A stretch of 64,000 bases of DNA from Chrysaora quinquecirrha (Eukaryota; Cnidaria; Scyphozoa; Semaeostomeae; Pelagiidae): assembly GCA_014526335.1 (NCBI GenBank), contig JACTAT010000029.1:1231372-1295371 (forward strand), in the 5' to 3' direction. The notes under the pieces were generated by a model that did not search any database, was not told the origin of the DNA, and worked only from the letters and a program-made list of their open reading frames with translations. The position numbers and the translations under genes are program-made. Every line of letters begins with the position of its first letter. Within the stretch, counting starts at the first letter, position 1. Below are positions 1 to 11,951 of the stretch, piece by piece.

Positions 1-3000
1 TTGCCTTAGTATAGCCTTGCATTTTTTCCAAAAATAGGTGTTTTTATAGGGCTTTTTTCTTTAATATTATGGCCTCATATGCTTTAGTATAGCCTCTAGA
101 AGCCAAGAAATGGTCTATTTATGCCTTAAAGGTGTTATTTCATGGATTATGAGCATTTTGGAAACCCTCAATTTTGGGCAATTTTTGGTCATTTTGCCTT
201 AGTATAGCGCTGCCTTTTTGCTCAAAGGTAGGCGTTTTTATAGGGCTTTTTTTCTTTAATATTATGACCTCATATGCTTTATTTTAGCCTCAAGAAGCCA
301 ACAAATGGTCCATTTATGCCCTAAAGGTGTTATTTGTCGCATTATGAGCATTTTGGAAACCCTCAATTTTGTGTAATTTTTGGCCATTTTGCCTTAGTAT
401 AGCCTTGCCTTTTTACCCAAAAGTAGGTGTTGTTATAGGGTTTTTTTTCTTTAATATTATGACCTTAGATGCTTTATTATAGCCTCTAGAATCCAAAAAA
501 TGGTCCATTTATGCCCTAAAGGTGTTATTTGTTGGATTATGAGCATTTTGGAAACCCTCAATTTTGTGTAATTCTTCCCCATTTCGCCTTAGAATAGCCT
601 TGGCTTTTGCTCAAAAATAGGTGTTGTTATAGGGCTTTTTTTCTTTAATCTTATGGCCTCATATGCTATATTATACCCTCTAAAAGCCAAAAAATGGTCT
701 ATTTATGCCTTAAAGTGGCCATTTGTGCGTTTAAGAGCATTTCGGAAACCCTCGATTTTTCGGCCATTTTTGGCCATTTGGCCACAGTATAGCCTTTCCT
801 TTGTGCCTAAAAGTAGGCAATTTTGAGTGTTTTTTCTTCCGTTTAAGGGCCTCAGATGCTTTATTAAGACCTGTAGAAGCCACAAAATGGTTTAGTTATG
901 CCTTAAAGGTGCTATTTGTTGGATTATAAGCATTTGGGAAACCCTCAATTTTGGGCAATTTTAGGCTATTTTGCCTTATTATAGCCTTGTCTTTTTGCCC
1001 AAAATGGGTGTTGTTATAGGGCTTTTTTTCTTTAATGTTATGGCCTCAGATGCTTTATTATAGCCTCTAGAATCCAAAAAATGGTCTATGTATGGCTTAA
1101 AGGTGTTATTTGTCGGATTATGAGCATTTGGGAAACCCTCAATATTGGGCAATTTTTGGCTATTTTGCCTTAGTATAGCCTTGCAGTTTTTCCAAAAATA
1201 GGTGTTTTTATAGGGCTTTTTTCTTTAATATTATGGCCTCATATGCTTTAGTATAGCCTCTAGAAGCCAAGAAATGGTCTATTTATGCCTTAAAGGTGTT
1301 ATTTCATGGATTATGAGCATTTTGGAAACCCTCAATTTTGGGCAATTTTTGATCATTTTGCCTTAGTATAGCGCTGCCTTTTTGCTCAAAGGTAGGCGTT
1401 TTTATAGGGCTTTTTTTCTTTAATATTATGGCCTCATATGCTTTAGTATAGCCTCTAGAAGCCAAGAAATGGTCCATTTATGCCCTAAAGGTGTTATTTG
1501 TTGGATTATGAGCATTTTGGAAACCCTCAATTTTGTGTAATTTTTGGCCATTTTGCCTTAGTATAGCCTTGCCTTTTTACCCAAAAGTAGGTGTTGTTAT
1601 AGGGTTTTTTTTCTTTAATATTATGACCTTAGATGCTTTATTATAGCCTCTAGAATCCAAAAAATGGTCTATTTATGCCTTAAATGTGTATTTGTGGAAC
1701 AATGAGCTTTTTGGAAACCCTCGATTTTGGGCAATTTTTGGCCATTTTGCATGAATATGGGTGATTTTGAGGGTTTTTTCTTCAGTTTTATGGCCTCAGA
1801 TGCTTTATTGTAACCTCTAGAAGCCAAAAATGGTCTATTTATGCCTTAAAGATGGTTTTTGTTTGATAATGAGAATTTGGGAGACCCTCGATTTTCGGCA
1901 ATTTTTGGCCCATTTGCACTAGTAAATCCTTGCCTTTATTCCCAAGAATTGGTGTTTATATAGGGCTTTTTTTCTTTAATATTATGGTCTCATATGCTTT
2001 ATTTTAGCCTTTAGAAGATAAAAAATGGTCTATTTATGCCTTAAAGGTGTTATTTGTTGGATTATTAGCATTTGGGAAACCCTCAATTTTGGGCAATTTT
2101 CTCCATTTTGCCTTAGTATAGCCTTGACTTTTTGCCCAAAAATAGGTGCTTTTATAGGGCTTGTTTTCTTTAATAGTATGGCTTCATATGCTTTATTAAA
2201 GCCTCAAGAAGCCAAAAAATGGTTTATTTATGCCTTAAAGGTGTTTTTTGTCGGATTATGAGCATTTGGGAAACCCTCAATTTTGGGCAATTTTCGCCAT
2301 TTTGCCTTAGTATAGCCTTGACTTTTTGCCCAAAAATAGGTGCTTTTATAGGGCTTGTTTTCTTTAATAGTAAGGCTTCATATGCTCTATTATAGCCTCA
2401 AGAAGCCAAAAAATGGTCTATTTATGCCTTAAAGGTTTTATTTGTCGGATTATTAGCATTTGGGAAACCCTCGATTATCGGCAATTTTTGGCCCATTTGC
2501 CCTAGTATATCATTGCCTTTTTTCCCAAAAATAGGTGTTTATATAGGGCTTTTTTTCTTTAATATTATGTTCTCATATGGTTTATTATAGCCTCTAGAAG
2601 ATAGACAATGGTCTATGTATGCCTTAAAGGTGTTATTTGTTGGATTATAAGCATTTAGGAAACCCTCAATTGTGCGCAACTTTTGGCCATTTTGCCTTAG
2701 TATAGCCTTGCTTTTTTGCCCAAAAATTTGGCGTTTTTATAGGGCTTGTTTTCTTTAATAGTTTGGCTTCATAAGCTTTATTATAGCCTCAAGAAGCCAA
2801 AAAATGGTCTATTTATGCCTTAAAGGTGCTATTTGTCGGATTCTAAGCATTTGGGAAACCCTCGATTTTCGGCAAATTTTGGCCCATTTGCCCTAGTATA
2901 TCCTTGCCTTTTTCCCAAAAATAGGTGTTTATATAGGGCTTTTTTTCTTAAATATTATGGTCTCATATGCCTTATTATAGCCTTTAGAAGATAAACAATG

Positions 3001-5325
3001 GTCTATTAATGCCTTAAAGGTGTTATTTGTCGGATTATGAGCATTTGGGAAACCCTCGATATTGGGCAATTTTTGGCCATTTTGCCTTTGTATAGCTATG
3101 ACTTTTTGCTCAAAAGTAGGCGTTTTTATAGGGCTTTTTTTCTTTAATAGTATGGCTTCATATGCTTTATTATAGCCTCAAGAAGCCAAAAAATGGTCTA
3201 TTTATGCCTTAAAGGTGTTTATTATCGGATTATGAGCATTTGGGAATCCCTCGATTTAGGGCAATTTTTGGTCATTTTGCCTGAATATGGGTGATTTTAA
3301 GGGGTTTTTTCTTCAGTTTTATGGCCTCAGATGCTTTATTGTAGCCCGTAGAGGCCAAAAATGGTCTATTTATGCCTTAAAGGTGGCTTTTATGACATTA
3401 TGAGCATTTGGGAAACCCTCGATTTTGGGAAATATTTGGCCATTTTGCCTTAGTATATCCTTGCCTTTTTCCCAAAAATAGGTGTTTATATAGGGCTTTT
3501 TTCTTTAATATTATGGTCTCATATGCTTTATTATAGCCTTTAGAAGATAAACAATGGTCTACTTATGCCTTAAAGGTGTTATTTGTCGCATTATGAGCAT
3601 TTGGGAAACCCCCGATTTTGGGCAATTTTTGGCCATTTTGCCTTAGTATATGCCTTGCCTTTTTGCCTAAAAATAGGTGTTTTTATAGGGCTTTCTTTCT
3701 TCAATATTATGGCGTCAGATACTTTATTATAGCCTTTATAAGCCAAAACATGGTCTATTTGTGGCTTAAAGGTGTTATTTGTCGGATTCGAGCATTTGGG
3801 AAACCCCCGATTTTGGGCAATTTTTGGCCATTTTGCCTTAGTATAGCCTTGCCTTTTTGCCTAAAAATAGGTGTTTTTATAGGGCTTTCTTTCTTCAATA
3901 TTATGGCGTCAGATACTTTATTATAGCCTTTATAAGCCAAAACATGGTCTATTTATGCCTTAAAGGTGTCATTTGCCGGATTATGAGCATTTGGGAAACC
4001 CTCGATTTTAGGTAACCCAAAAATAGGTGTTTTTATAGGGCTTTTTTCTTCAATATTATGGCCTCAGATGTTTTATTTTAGCCTTAAGAAGACAAAAAAT
4101 GGTCTATTTATGCCTTAAAGGAATTATTTGTTGGATTACGAGCATTTTGGAAACCCTCGCTTTTGGGCAATTTTTGGCAATTTTGCCTTAGTATAGCCTT
4201 GCCCTTTTGCTGAAAAGTAGACGTTTTTATAGGGCTTTTTTTCTTTAATATTATGGCCTCATAAGTTTTATTATAGCCTCTGGAAGATAAAAAATGGTCT
4301 ATTTATGCCTTAAAGGTGTTATTTGTCGGAATATTAGCATTTGGGAAACCCTCAATTTTGGGCAATTTTTGGCCATTTTGCCTAAGTATAGCCTTGCCTT
4401 TTTGCCCAAAAATAGGTGTTTTTTATATGGCTTTTTTTCTTTTATATTATGGCCTCATATGCTTTATTATAGCCTCTAGAAGCCAAAAATGGTCTATTAA
4501 TGCCTTAAAGGTGGTTTTTGTGACATTATGAGCATTTGGGAAACTCTCGATTTTGGGAAATATTTGGCCATTTTGCCTTAGTATAGCCTTGCCTTTTTTC
4601 CCAAAAATAGGTGTTTTTATAGGGCTTTTTTTCCAATATTATGGCGTCAGATACTTTATTATAGCCTTTATAAGCCAAAACATGGTCTATTTGTGGCTTA
4701 AAGGTGTTATTTGTCGGATTCGAGCATTTGGGAAACCCTCGATTTTGGGCAATTTTTCGCCATTTTGCCTTAGTAAAGCCTTGCCTTTTTGCCCAAAAAT
4801 AAATGTTTATAGGGCTTTTTTCTTTGATATTATGCCCGCCGATGCTTTATTATAGCCTTTATATGCCAAAACATGGTCTATTTATGCCTTAAAGGTGTCA
4901 TTTGCCGGATTATGAGGATTTAAGAAACCCTCGATTCTAGGTAACCCGAAAATAGGTGTTTTTATAGGGCTTTTTTTCTTCAATAATATGGCCTCAGATG
5001 CTTTATTTTAGCCTTAAGAAGACAAAAAAATGGTCTATTTATGCCTTCAAGGAATTATTTGTTGGATTACGAGCATTTTGGAAACCCTCGATTTTGGGCA
5101 ATTTTTGGCAATTTTGCCTTAGTATAGCCTTGCCCTTTTGCTGAAAAGTAGGCGTTTTTATAGGGCTTTTTTTCTGTAATATTATGGCCTCATATGCTTT
5201 ATTATAGCCTCTAGAAGATAAAAAATGGTCTATTTATGCCTTAAAGGTGTTATTTGTCGGATTACGAGCATTTTGGAAAGCCTCAATTTTTGGCAATTAT
5301 TGGCCATTTTGCCTTAGTATAGCCT
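1..5325. repeat. ~194-bp satellite array, left part
   Basis: Head-to-tail array of about 27 diverged monomers. The landmark gccttagtatagcc recurs at 3, 196 and 391 and so on, giving a period of 193-195 bp. Each monomer carries the same ordered landmarks: tatagggcttttttt, ttatggcctcatatgc, tatttatgccttaaaggtg and gagcatttgggaaaccctc. Short reading frames in it start and stop with monomer drift and are not genes. A shortened monomer (ttttaggtaacccaaaaatagg junction, ~40 bp deleted) is at ~4010 and ~4938. The left edge lies outside the window. Confidence 0.97.
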
Positions 5326-5480
5326 TAACGCTTAGCGGACTCATAGGTAAGACACAATAATACACTTTGGTTGGCAGTATTTGGGATCGTATTCGGCAAA
5401 TTCACTATAATATAACCACAAACAATTATACCTTTCTTCATTTAAACAATATGCCACCAAACCTTTGGTGGCCAACCCGC
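5326..5480 (+). repeat. Helentron 5' terminal module, copy 1
   Basis: About 150 bp nearly identical to 8941-9095. It contains a perfect 9-bp stem (gccaccaaa-cc-tttggtggc) at 5453-5472. A wider inverted pair, ggatcgtattcggc at ~5389 and gctgaatacgatcc at ~5480, could enclose it in a larger fold. Confidence 0.85.
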
Positions 5481-7639
5481 TGAATACGATCCATAAATAA
5501 TTAAAGAATTGCTAGACTAATGTCTTTTACTTAAAGTTCTTCAAGTGGACTCGAGACAGAGCTTCTGACAGGAACGTTATTATTCAACTGATCTTCTGGT
5601 ACACCTGCTGCTTTAAATGTTCTTCATCCGCATGATTTGATTCACATTGATTCTCATGTTTTGTACTTCCTTGGCTTTGATATAATTGTCTTTCATACGT
5701 ACGAGCTGTACCCAATTCTAAGACGGAATCTTCTACTTCGCTGAGGATCTGAATAAATTTTCTTCGTTGGTAACCTACTGATGGGATGACAAGACAAAAT
5801 AATTAAACCAAAAATTGTGCGGTAAAAAAAAATACTCATTAAGTGCTGAACCTGACTCTACTCTAACGACAGGATGTCCTCCGTTCGATGAATGACACTC
5901 GGTGGCTGGAGACAGTCTTTCATTTTGCTGATACCCCTGCTGGAATCCTTTCTTCACCTTGACTTCGATGAATCATTGGGCTGTACTTTTTCATTAACTG
6001 ATCTTTCCACTGATTCCTTTTCTTGAGAAGCACTTCGCCCAATGCACGACTGCAAGGATTGTTCTTCACTCATCCGCTATGTCTTGAATTTTGTTATCAT
6101 AATTGCACACCGATTTTTAAATTCGTCATCTACATTAACCGACATTCTGACAGCATGGCCTCTACCTTCCTTTGCTGACCTCCAAACAACGATTTCTTTA
6201 ACCGGATCGATTCCAACCACTTCCTTGGCAGACGTTGGCACTCTCTGATTTTGACAAGCTATTCTGTCTGATCGATTGGTAAACCGATTTTCTGTCTTCT
6301 TCATTCTGGTGAGCTAAGAACGATTCCAGAGAAACCCTGCGCTGATTGATTTTCGGTTAACGAACTGCACACGGATGAAATCCAAACGAGTCCATGGTAC
6401 TTTCTGTGTTCAAGGATCTTCTAATCACATGTTCTTCATCGTAACAAACTTAATCTATTTCCTAGTGTTTAATGCGTTTCCTGAACTTTAACAAAATGTT
6501 TTTGTTCCGACGAACCCAAACCGTTCTCGGGCACTTACAGCCTTCACTGAGCTTATGACAATATGTTCTTTTATGAGATGAACTTCAGCCTTTTTTTGGC
6601 ATATTCTGCATGTACTGATCTTCTGATAGCATGTTCTTCACTTGGGTGAGCATCAACCTATTTCACGGCACTCTACGCGTTCACGGATTCTTTGACAATA
6701 TGTTATTCATTACGACGAGCCTCAACCGTTTCTCTGGCACTTTCAGCTTTTACTGATCCTATGACAAGATGCTCTTAAATTCAATAAGATGGGTTTTTAT
6801 CGATTTCATGACATACCCTGCGTGCACTGATTTGCTGACATGTTCCTCGCTTGGAAGAGCTTACACGGATTCACATCCATCGATTCCATGGTCTTCTTTG
6901 AGTTCATGAATCTTTTGACAACATGTTCTACATTCTGGGGAGCTTCCAACGTTTCTTGGGCACTTTGAATAGTCACTGATCATCGAGCAATGTTCTTCAT
7001 TCAGATCACTTCAGTCATTTTCATGGCATACCCTGCTTGTTCTGATCTGTTGCGAACATTTTCTTCACTCAGGTGAACTACAACCGATTCCGTAGCACTC
7101 TCACATTTACGGATCTCTGACATGTTCTTCAATTTGACGACGTAATTTCCTGGCAAACCCTGCGTTTCCTTCTCTTTGACACCAAGGTGACCATTCTGCT
7201 AAACTGCAACTGATTCCCTGGCAATGACAGCTTCTGACAATACACGTTCTTTATTTGTATGAGCTTCAACAGACTCCGTGGCATGTCTTGCTCTCAAGAA
7301 TATTCTGGCAACACGTACTTAATTCTGTGGGCTTCAACCGAATCCTTGGCACTCCCTACCATCACTGACCCCAAGGCACCAATTTGTCCTTTTGATTGAA
7401 CGTAAACCGATTTTCCTCTTAGCGCTCACTGATCGTCTGAGGACATGCACTTATTCAGCCCATTTCTGACACTACCTGCATGCCTTGCTCTGCTGTCAAC
7501 AAATGTTGTGAAGTTCAGAGGGAACTATCTTCTTTAAACACTGACTTATAGATAACATTTATCTTTGTCCTGGTAAATTTCTATCAGTACATATGAACCT
7601 CTTTTCTCCAGTTGCCAGTCCTTTGACAGCAAGTTTATC
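5481..7639. repeat. Element interior with degenerate ~70-bp tandem repeats
   Basis: From ~6420 to ~7480 a diverged unit recurs roughly every 69-78 bp, recognisable by ctgatcttctgac, acatgttcttcattc, gagcttcaaccgatt and cctggcactc (for example at 6612, 6681, 6751, 6826 and 6904). Weaker copies extend back to ~5590. No reading frame with homology was recognised. Confidence 0.7.
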
Positions 7640-8470
7640 TTTCATTAATGTTTTATTTTCAATTACATTTTGTTTTGTTTTTCACTTACATTTTGTTTTG
7701 TTTTCACTTACATTTTGTTTTGTTTTTCACTTACACTTTGTTTTGTTTTCACTTACATTTTTTTTTTTTTGTTTTCACTGACATTTTGTTTTGTTTTCAC
7801 TTACATTTTGTTTTGTTTTCACTGACATTTTGTTTTGTTTTTTCACTTACATTTTGTTTTGTTTTTCACTTTTCACTTACATTTTGTTATGTTTTCACTT
7901 ACATTTTGTTTTGTTTTTCACTTTTCACTTACATTTTGTTTTGTTTTTCACTTACATTTTGTTTTGTTTTTCACTTACATTTTGTTTTGTTTTTCACTTA
8001 CATTTTGTTTTGTTTTTCACTTTTCACTTACATTTTGTTTTGTTTTTCACTTTTCACTTACATTTTGTTTTGCTTTTCACTTACATTTTGTTTTGTTTTC
8101 ACTTACATTTTGTTTTGTTTTTCACTTTTCACTTACATTTTGTTTTGTTTTTCACTTACATTTTGTTTTGTTTTTCACTTTTCACTTACATTTTGTTTTG
8201 TTTTTCACTTACATTTTGTTTTGTTTTCACTTTTCACTTACATTTTGTTTTGTTTTTCACTTACATTTTGTTTTGTTTTTCACTTACATTTTGTTTTGTT
8301 TTTCACTTACATTTTGTTTTGTTTTTCACTTTTCACTTACATTTTGTTTTGTTTTTCACTTTTCACTTACATTTTGTTTTGTTTTTCACTTACATTTTGT
8401 TTTGTTTTCACTGACATTTTGTGTTTGTTTTTCACTTAAATTTTGTATTGAATTTACAATTACATTTTGG
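7640..8470. repeat. 23/30-bp minisatellite inside copy 1
   Basis: Roughly 830 bp of the unit ttcacttacattttgttttg in two size classes: ~23 bp, and ~30 bp with an extra ttttcac. Runs of the two classes alternate. All three forward frames are open for ~200 codons only because the repeat lacks stop codons. It is not a gene. Confidence 0.95.
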
Positions 8471-8765
8471 TAATGTACATGAAGTTTGTTTATTCTTTGC
8501 AATCATTTGCTTGTTCCAGTGACATTTGTATCCACTTCCACTTGTCTATATCTTCTTTTCTTGGCTGAGCGAGGGGAGGGGTTATCCTGTAGAAAGAAAT
8601 TGTTAAGCTGTGGAAAGAAATGTTAGCCCTGTGGGGAATAATTTCTGTTATTTTCAATTTGTAAATCATCAAGTTTCTAATAACATGATTACATTGGTGA
8701 GTGTCACTTTCCACTATCATTCTTGCTGCTAATGGATTATTTTTGTAATGGTGAGGGAGGGTGGG
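8471..8765. other. Unique segment of Helentron copy 1
   Basis: AT-rich sequence between the minisatellite and the shared 3' module. No coding homology was recognised and the segment is absent from copy 2. Confidence 0.5.
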
Positions 8766-8940
8766 GAATAAAAACCATGCACAAATATTTGGTAATAGTT
8801 TCCAAGTTGATTCTTTGACAGTCATATTTTGAACGTCTTGACCTGCAGAAGTGTAGAATGCTGAGCACATGGAATGGAGAGGGGGACTAGACACGAGTCC
8901 TTAGCGTTAATCTTCATTTGCGCAGGCGCAAATGGCCCAT
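8766..8940 (+). repeat. Helentron 3' terminal module, copy 1
   Basis: 175 bp matching 10074-10248 almost base for base. It ends with the subterminal inverted repeat (8897-8910), the palindrome atttgcgc-ag-gcgcaaat (8916-8933) and the terminus ggcccat. Confidence 0.88.
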
Positions 8941-10248
8941 TAACGCTTAGCGGACTCATAGGTAAGACACAATAATACACTTTGGTTGGCAGTATTTGGG
9001 ATCGTATTCGGCAAATTCACTATAATATAACCACAAACAATTATACCTTTCTTCATTTAAACAATATGCCACCAAACCTTTGGTGGCAAACCCGCCAAAA
9101 TACGCCCAAATAGCCAACTATGCACAATTAATTCGCTAAGGATCGTGATGATAACCAAAGGGGGTTGTACTCTATTTGGTGGAGAGCATGTGGAGTAAGG
9201 GATTACATGGGAACTGTGAAAGTGGAAAGGCAATGGGATCAAGTTTGAAATCCATCACCAAGTGATACGGGATTTCAACCTCAGTGATTTAGCATTACAG
9301 ATGGTGTTAGGGGTTGCCCTAACCTTCCTAAGGTGCTGAGAGAAAGGAAAGGATTCCAAATACCAGATATGCTAGGCCTGACTAGTAACATATGAGGATG
9401 CACTTGTGCTGATGTTTTTACAGGAACAGAGAGCTTTTGGTTGGTTGTGTGATAATCTGGTCATAGGCTGCTCTGACGAGTAAGTGGCATCTTTTCTTGA
9501 ACATTTACAATTGAGTGGTAATCGATAATACAAATGCTTGGTGACTTTGCTTGAGCAGTATAAAGTCTGAATGCTACCTTCATATTCCTTTATTATACTT
9601 GAAATGAACTATATGCTTATTGGGATCAACAATGTGATATATGGCTGGCACTTCACTCAGGTTATGATAAGATCGCTGCCAGTCTTTACTTGTGCTCTGC
9701 CACGATGGGATTTGCTTGGTAACCTACCCATTGTTCACCAAAATTGCTCGAAGCATTTCCGTATCGCCTATCGGTTTAGTTTATACAGATCAACATGACT
9801 TTCCAATTTCTGACGAAGAGTGTGGATAAAAATGGCCAACTCGGCAGTATTTGTGTATATTTTCTGTTGTCCACCACCTGTAATTAAACTCGTGTGCTGC
9901 TTTACTGCAGTCTGTTCAAACAGTTCGAGAAGAGAATCCATACATGTTTAGGCCAGATGAGGGCGCTCACCGAATTTTCAAGTTGAAAGTTGGGAACACT
10001 GATTGATCTTGACTTGACTAAGCAATAAACAAGACAGTAGATAGTTAAACCAACCATAACATGTGAAGATAACGAATAAAAACCATGCACAAATATTTGG
10101 TAATAGTTTCCAAGTTGATTCTTTGACAGTCATATTTTGAACGTCTTGACCTGCAGAAGTGTAGAATGCTGAGCACATGGAATGGAGAGGGGGACTAGAC
10201 ACGAGTCCTTAGCGTTAATCTTCATTTGCGCAGGCGCAAATGGCCCAT
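8941..10248 (+). mobile_element. Helentron/Helitron-like non-autonomous element, copy 2 (tandem)
   Basis: 1.3-kb element that starts exactly where copy 1 ends (cccat|taacgc), in the same orientation. It shares the ~150-bp 5' module (stem-loop 9068-9087) and the 175-bp 3' module (palindrome 10224-10241). Its ~980-bp interior (9096-10073) is unrelated to copy 1 and lacks the minisatellite. It ends at 10248, where the satellite resumes in register. Confidence 0.75.
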
Positions 10249-11951
10249 TGCCTTTTTGCCCAAAAATAGGTGTTTTTATAGGGCTTTTTTTCTTCAATAT
10301 TATGGCCTCAGATGCTTTATTTTAGCCTTAAGAACACAAAAAGGTCTATTTATTCCTTCAAGGAATTATTTGTTGGATTACGAGCATTTTGGAAACCCTC
10401 GATTTTGGGCAATTTTTGGCAATTTTGCCTTAGTATAGCCTTGCCTTTTTGCTCAAAAGTAGGCGTTTTTATAGGGCTTTTTTTCTTTAATATTATGGCC
10501 TCATAAGCTTTATTATAGCCTCTGGAAGATAAAAAATGGTCTATTTATGCCTTAAAGGTGTTATTTGTCGGAATATTAGCATTTGGGAAACCCTCAATTT
10601 TGGGCAATTTTTGGCCATTTTGCCTTAGTATAGCCTTGCCTTTTTGCCCAAAAATAGGTGTTTTTTATATGGCTTTTTTTCTTTTATATTATGGCCTCAG
10701 ATGCTTTATTATAGCCTTTATAAGTCAAAAAATGGTCTATTTATGCCTTAAAGGTGTTATTTGTCGGATGACGAGCATTTTGGAAGGCCTCAAGTTTTGG
10801 CAATTATTGGCCATTTTGCCTTAGTATAGCCTTGCCTTTTTGCCCAATAATAGGTGTTTTTATAGGGCTTTTTTTCTAATATTATGGCCCCAGATGCTTT
10901 ATTATAGCCTTTATGAGCCAAAAAATGGTCTATTTGTGGCTTAAAGGTGTTATTTGTTGGATTCGAGCATTTGGGAAACCCCTGATTTTCGGCAATTTTT
11001 GGCCATTTTGCCTTGCTTTTTTGCCTAAAAATAGGTGTTGTTATAGGGCTTTCTTTCTTCAATATTATGGCGTCAGATGCTTTATTATAGCCTTTATAAG
11101 CCAAAACATGGTCTATTTGTGGCTTATATGTGCTATTTGCCGGATTATGAGCATTTGGGAAACACTCGATTTTGAACAATTTTTGGCCATTTTGCCTTCG
11201 TTATAGCCTTGCCTTCTTGCTCAAAAATATGTGTTTTTATGGGCTATATTTTCTTTTAATATTATGGCCTCAGATGCTTTATTATAGCCTCAAGAAGCTA
11301 AAAGATGGTCTATTTATGCCTTAAAGTGGCTATTTGTGCGTTTATGAGCATTTTGGAAACCATCCAATCTTCGGCGATTTTCGTGCATTTAGCCAAAATA
11401 TAGCATTGCCTTTTTGCCTAAAATTAGGCCATTTTGAGGATTTTTCCTTCAGTTTAATGGCCTCAAATGCTTTACTATAACCTGAAAAAGCCAAAAAATT
11501 GTTTATTAATGCCTTAAAAGGTGCTATTTGTGCGTTTATGAGCATTTGGTAAACCCTCGAGTTTGGGCTGTTTTTGGCCATTTTGCCTTAGTATAGCCTT
11601 GCCTTTTTGCCTAAAAATATAAGTTTTATAGGGCTATTTTTCTTTAATATTATGACCTCAAATGCTTTATTATAGCCTCAAGAAGCCAGAATAATGGTCT
11701 ATTTATGCCTTAAAGGTGTTATTTGTCGGATTACGAGCATTTGGGAAACCCTCGATTTTGGAAAATTTTTGGCCATTTTGCCTTTGTATAGCCTTGCCTT
11801 TTTGCCCAAAAATATGTGTTTTATATGGCTTTTTTCTTTGATATTATGGTCTCACATGCTTTATTATAGCCTTTATATGCCAAAACATGGTCTATTTATG
11901 CCTTAAAGGTGTCATTTGCCGGATTATGAGCATTTGGGAAACCCTCGATTT

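Larger units (their letters stand above)
5326..8940 (+). mobile_element. Helentron/Helitron-like non-autonomous element, copy 1
   Basis: A 3.6-kb insertion in the satellite. The satellite text gcct|tgcctttttg is split between the T at 5325 and the T at 10249, so insertion is between two Ts with no target duplication, as known for Helentrons. The 5' end taacgcttagcggac has a subterminal inverted partner gtccttagcgttaa at 8897-8910. An 18-nt palindrome lies 7 nt before the 3' end. Internal tandem repeats (a degenerate ~70-bp unit, then a 23/30-bp minisatellite) match the structure of non-autonomous Helentrons (HINEs). No Rep/helicase coding sequence is visible, so it is non-autonomous. Family assignment is by structure only. 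Confidence 0.75.

Noticed and set aside
3618..4855. Frames of ~100 codons in the satellite (MGNFWPFCLSI...)
   Set aside because: Present in several frames and on both strands of drifting monomers, with no conserved frame between monomers.
7648..8473. Open frames of 200-263 codons rich in Phe/Leu/Cys/His
   Set aside because: They lie entirely within a minisatellite that has no stop codons in any forward frame. The repeat unit explains them.
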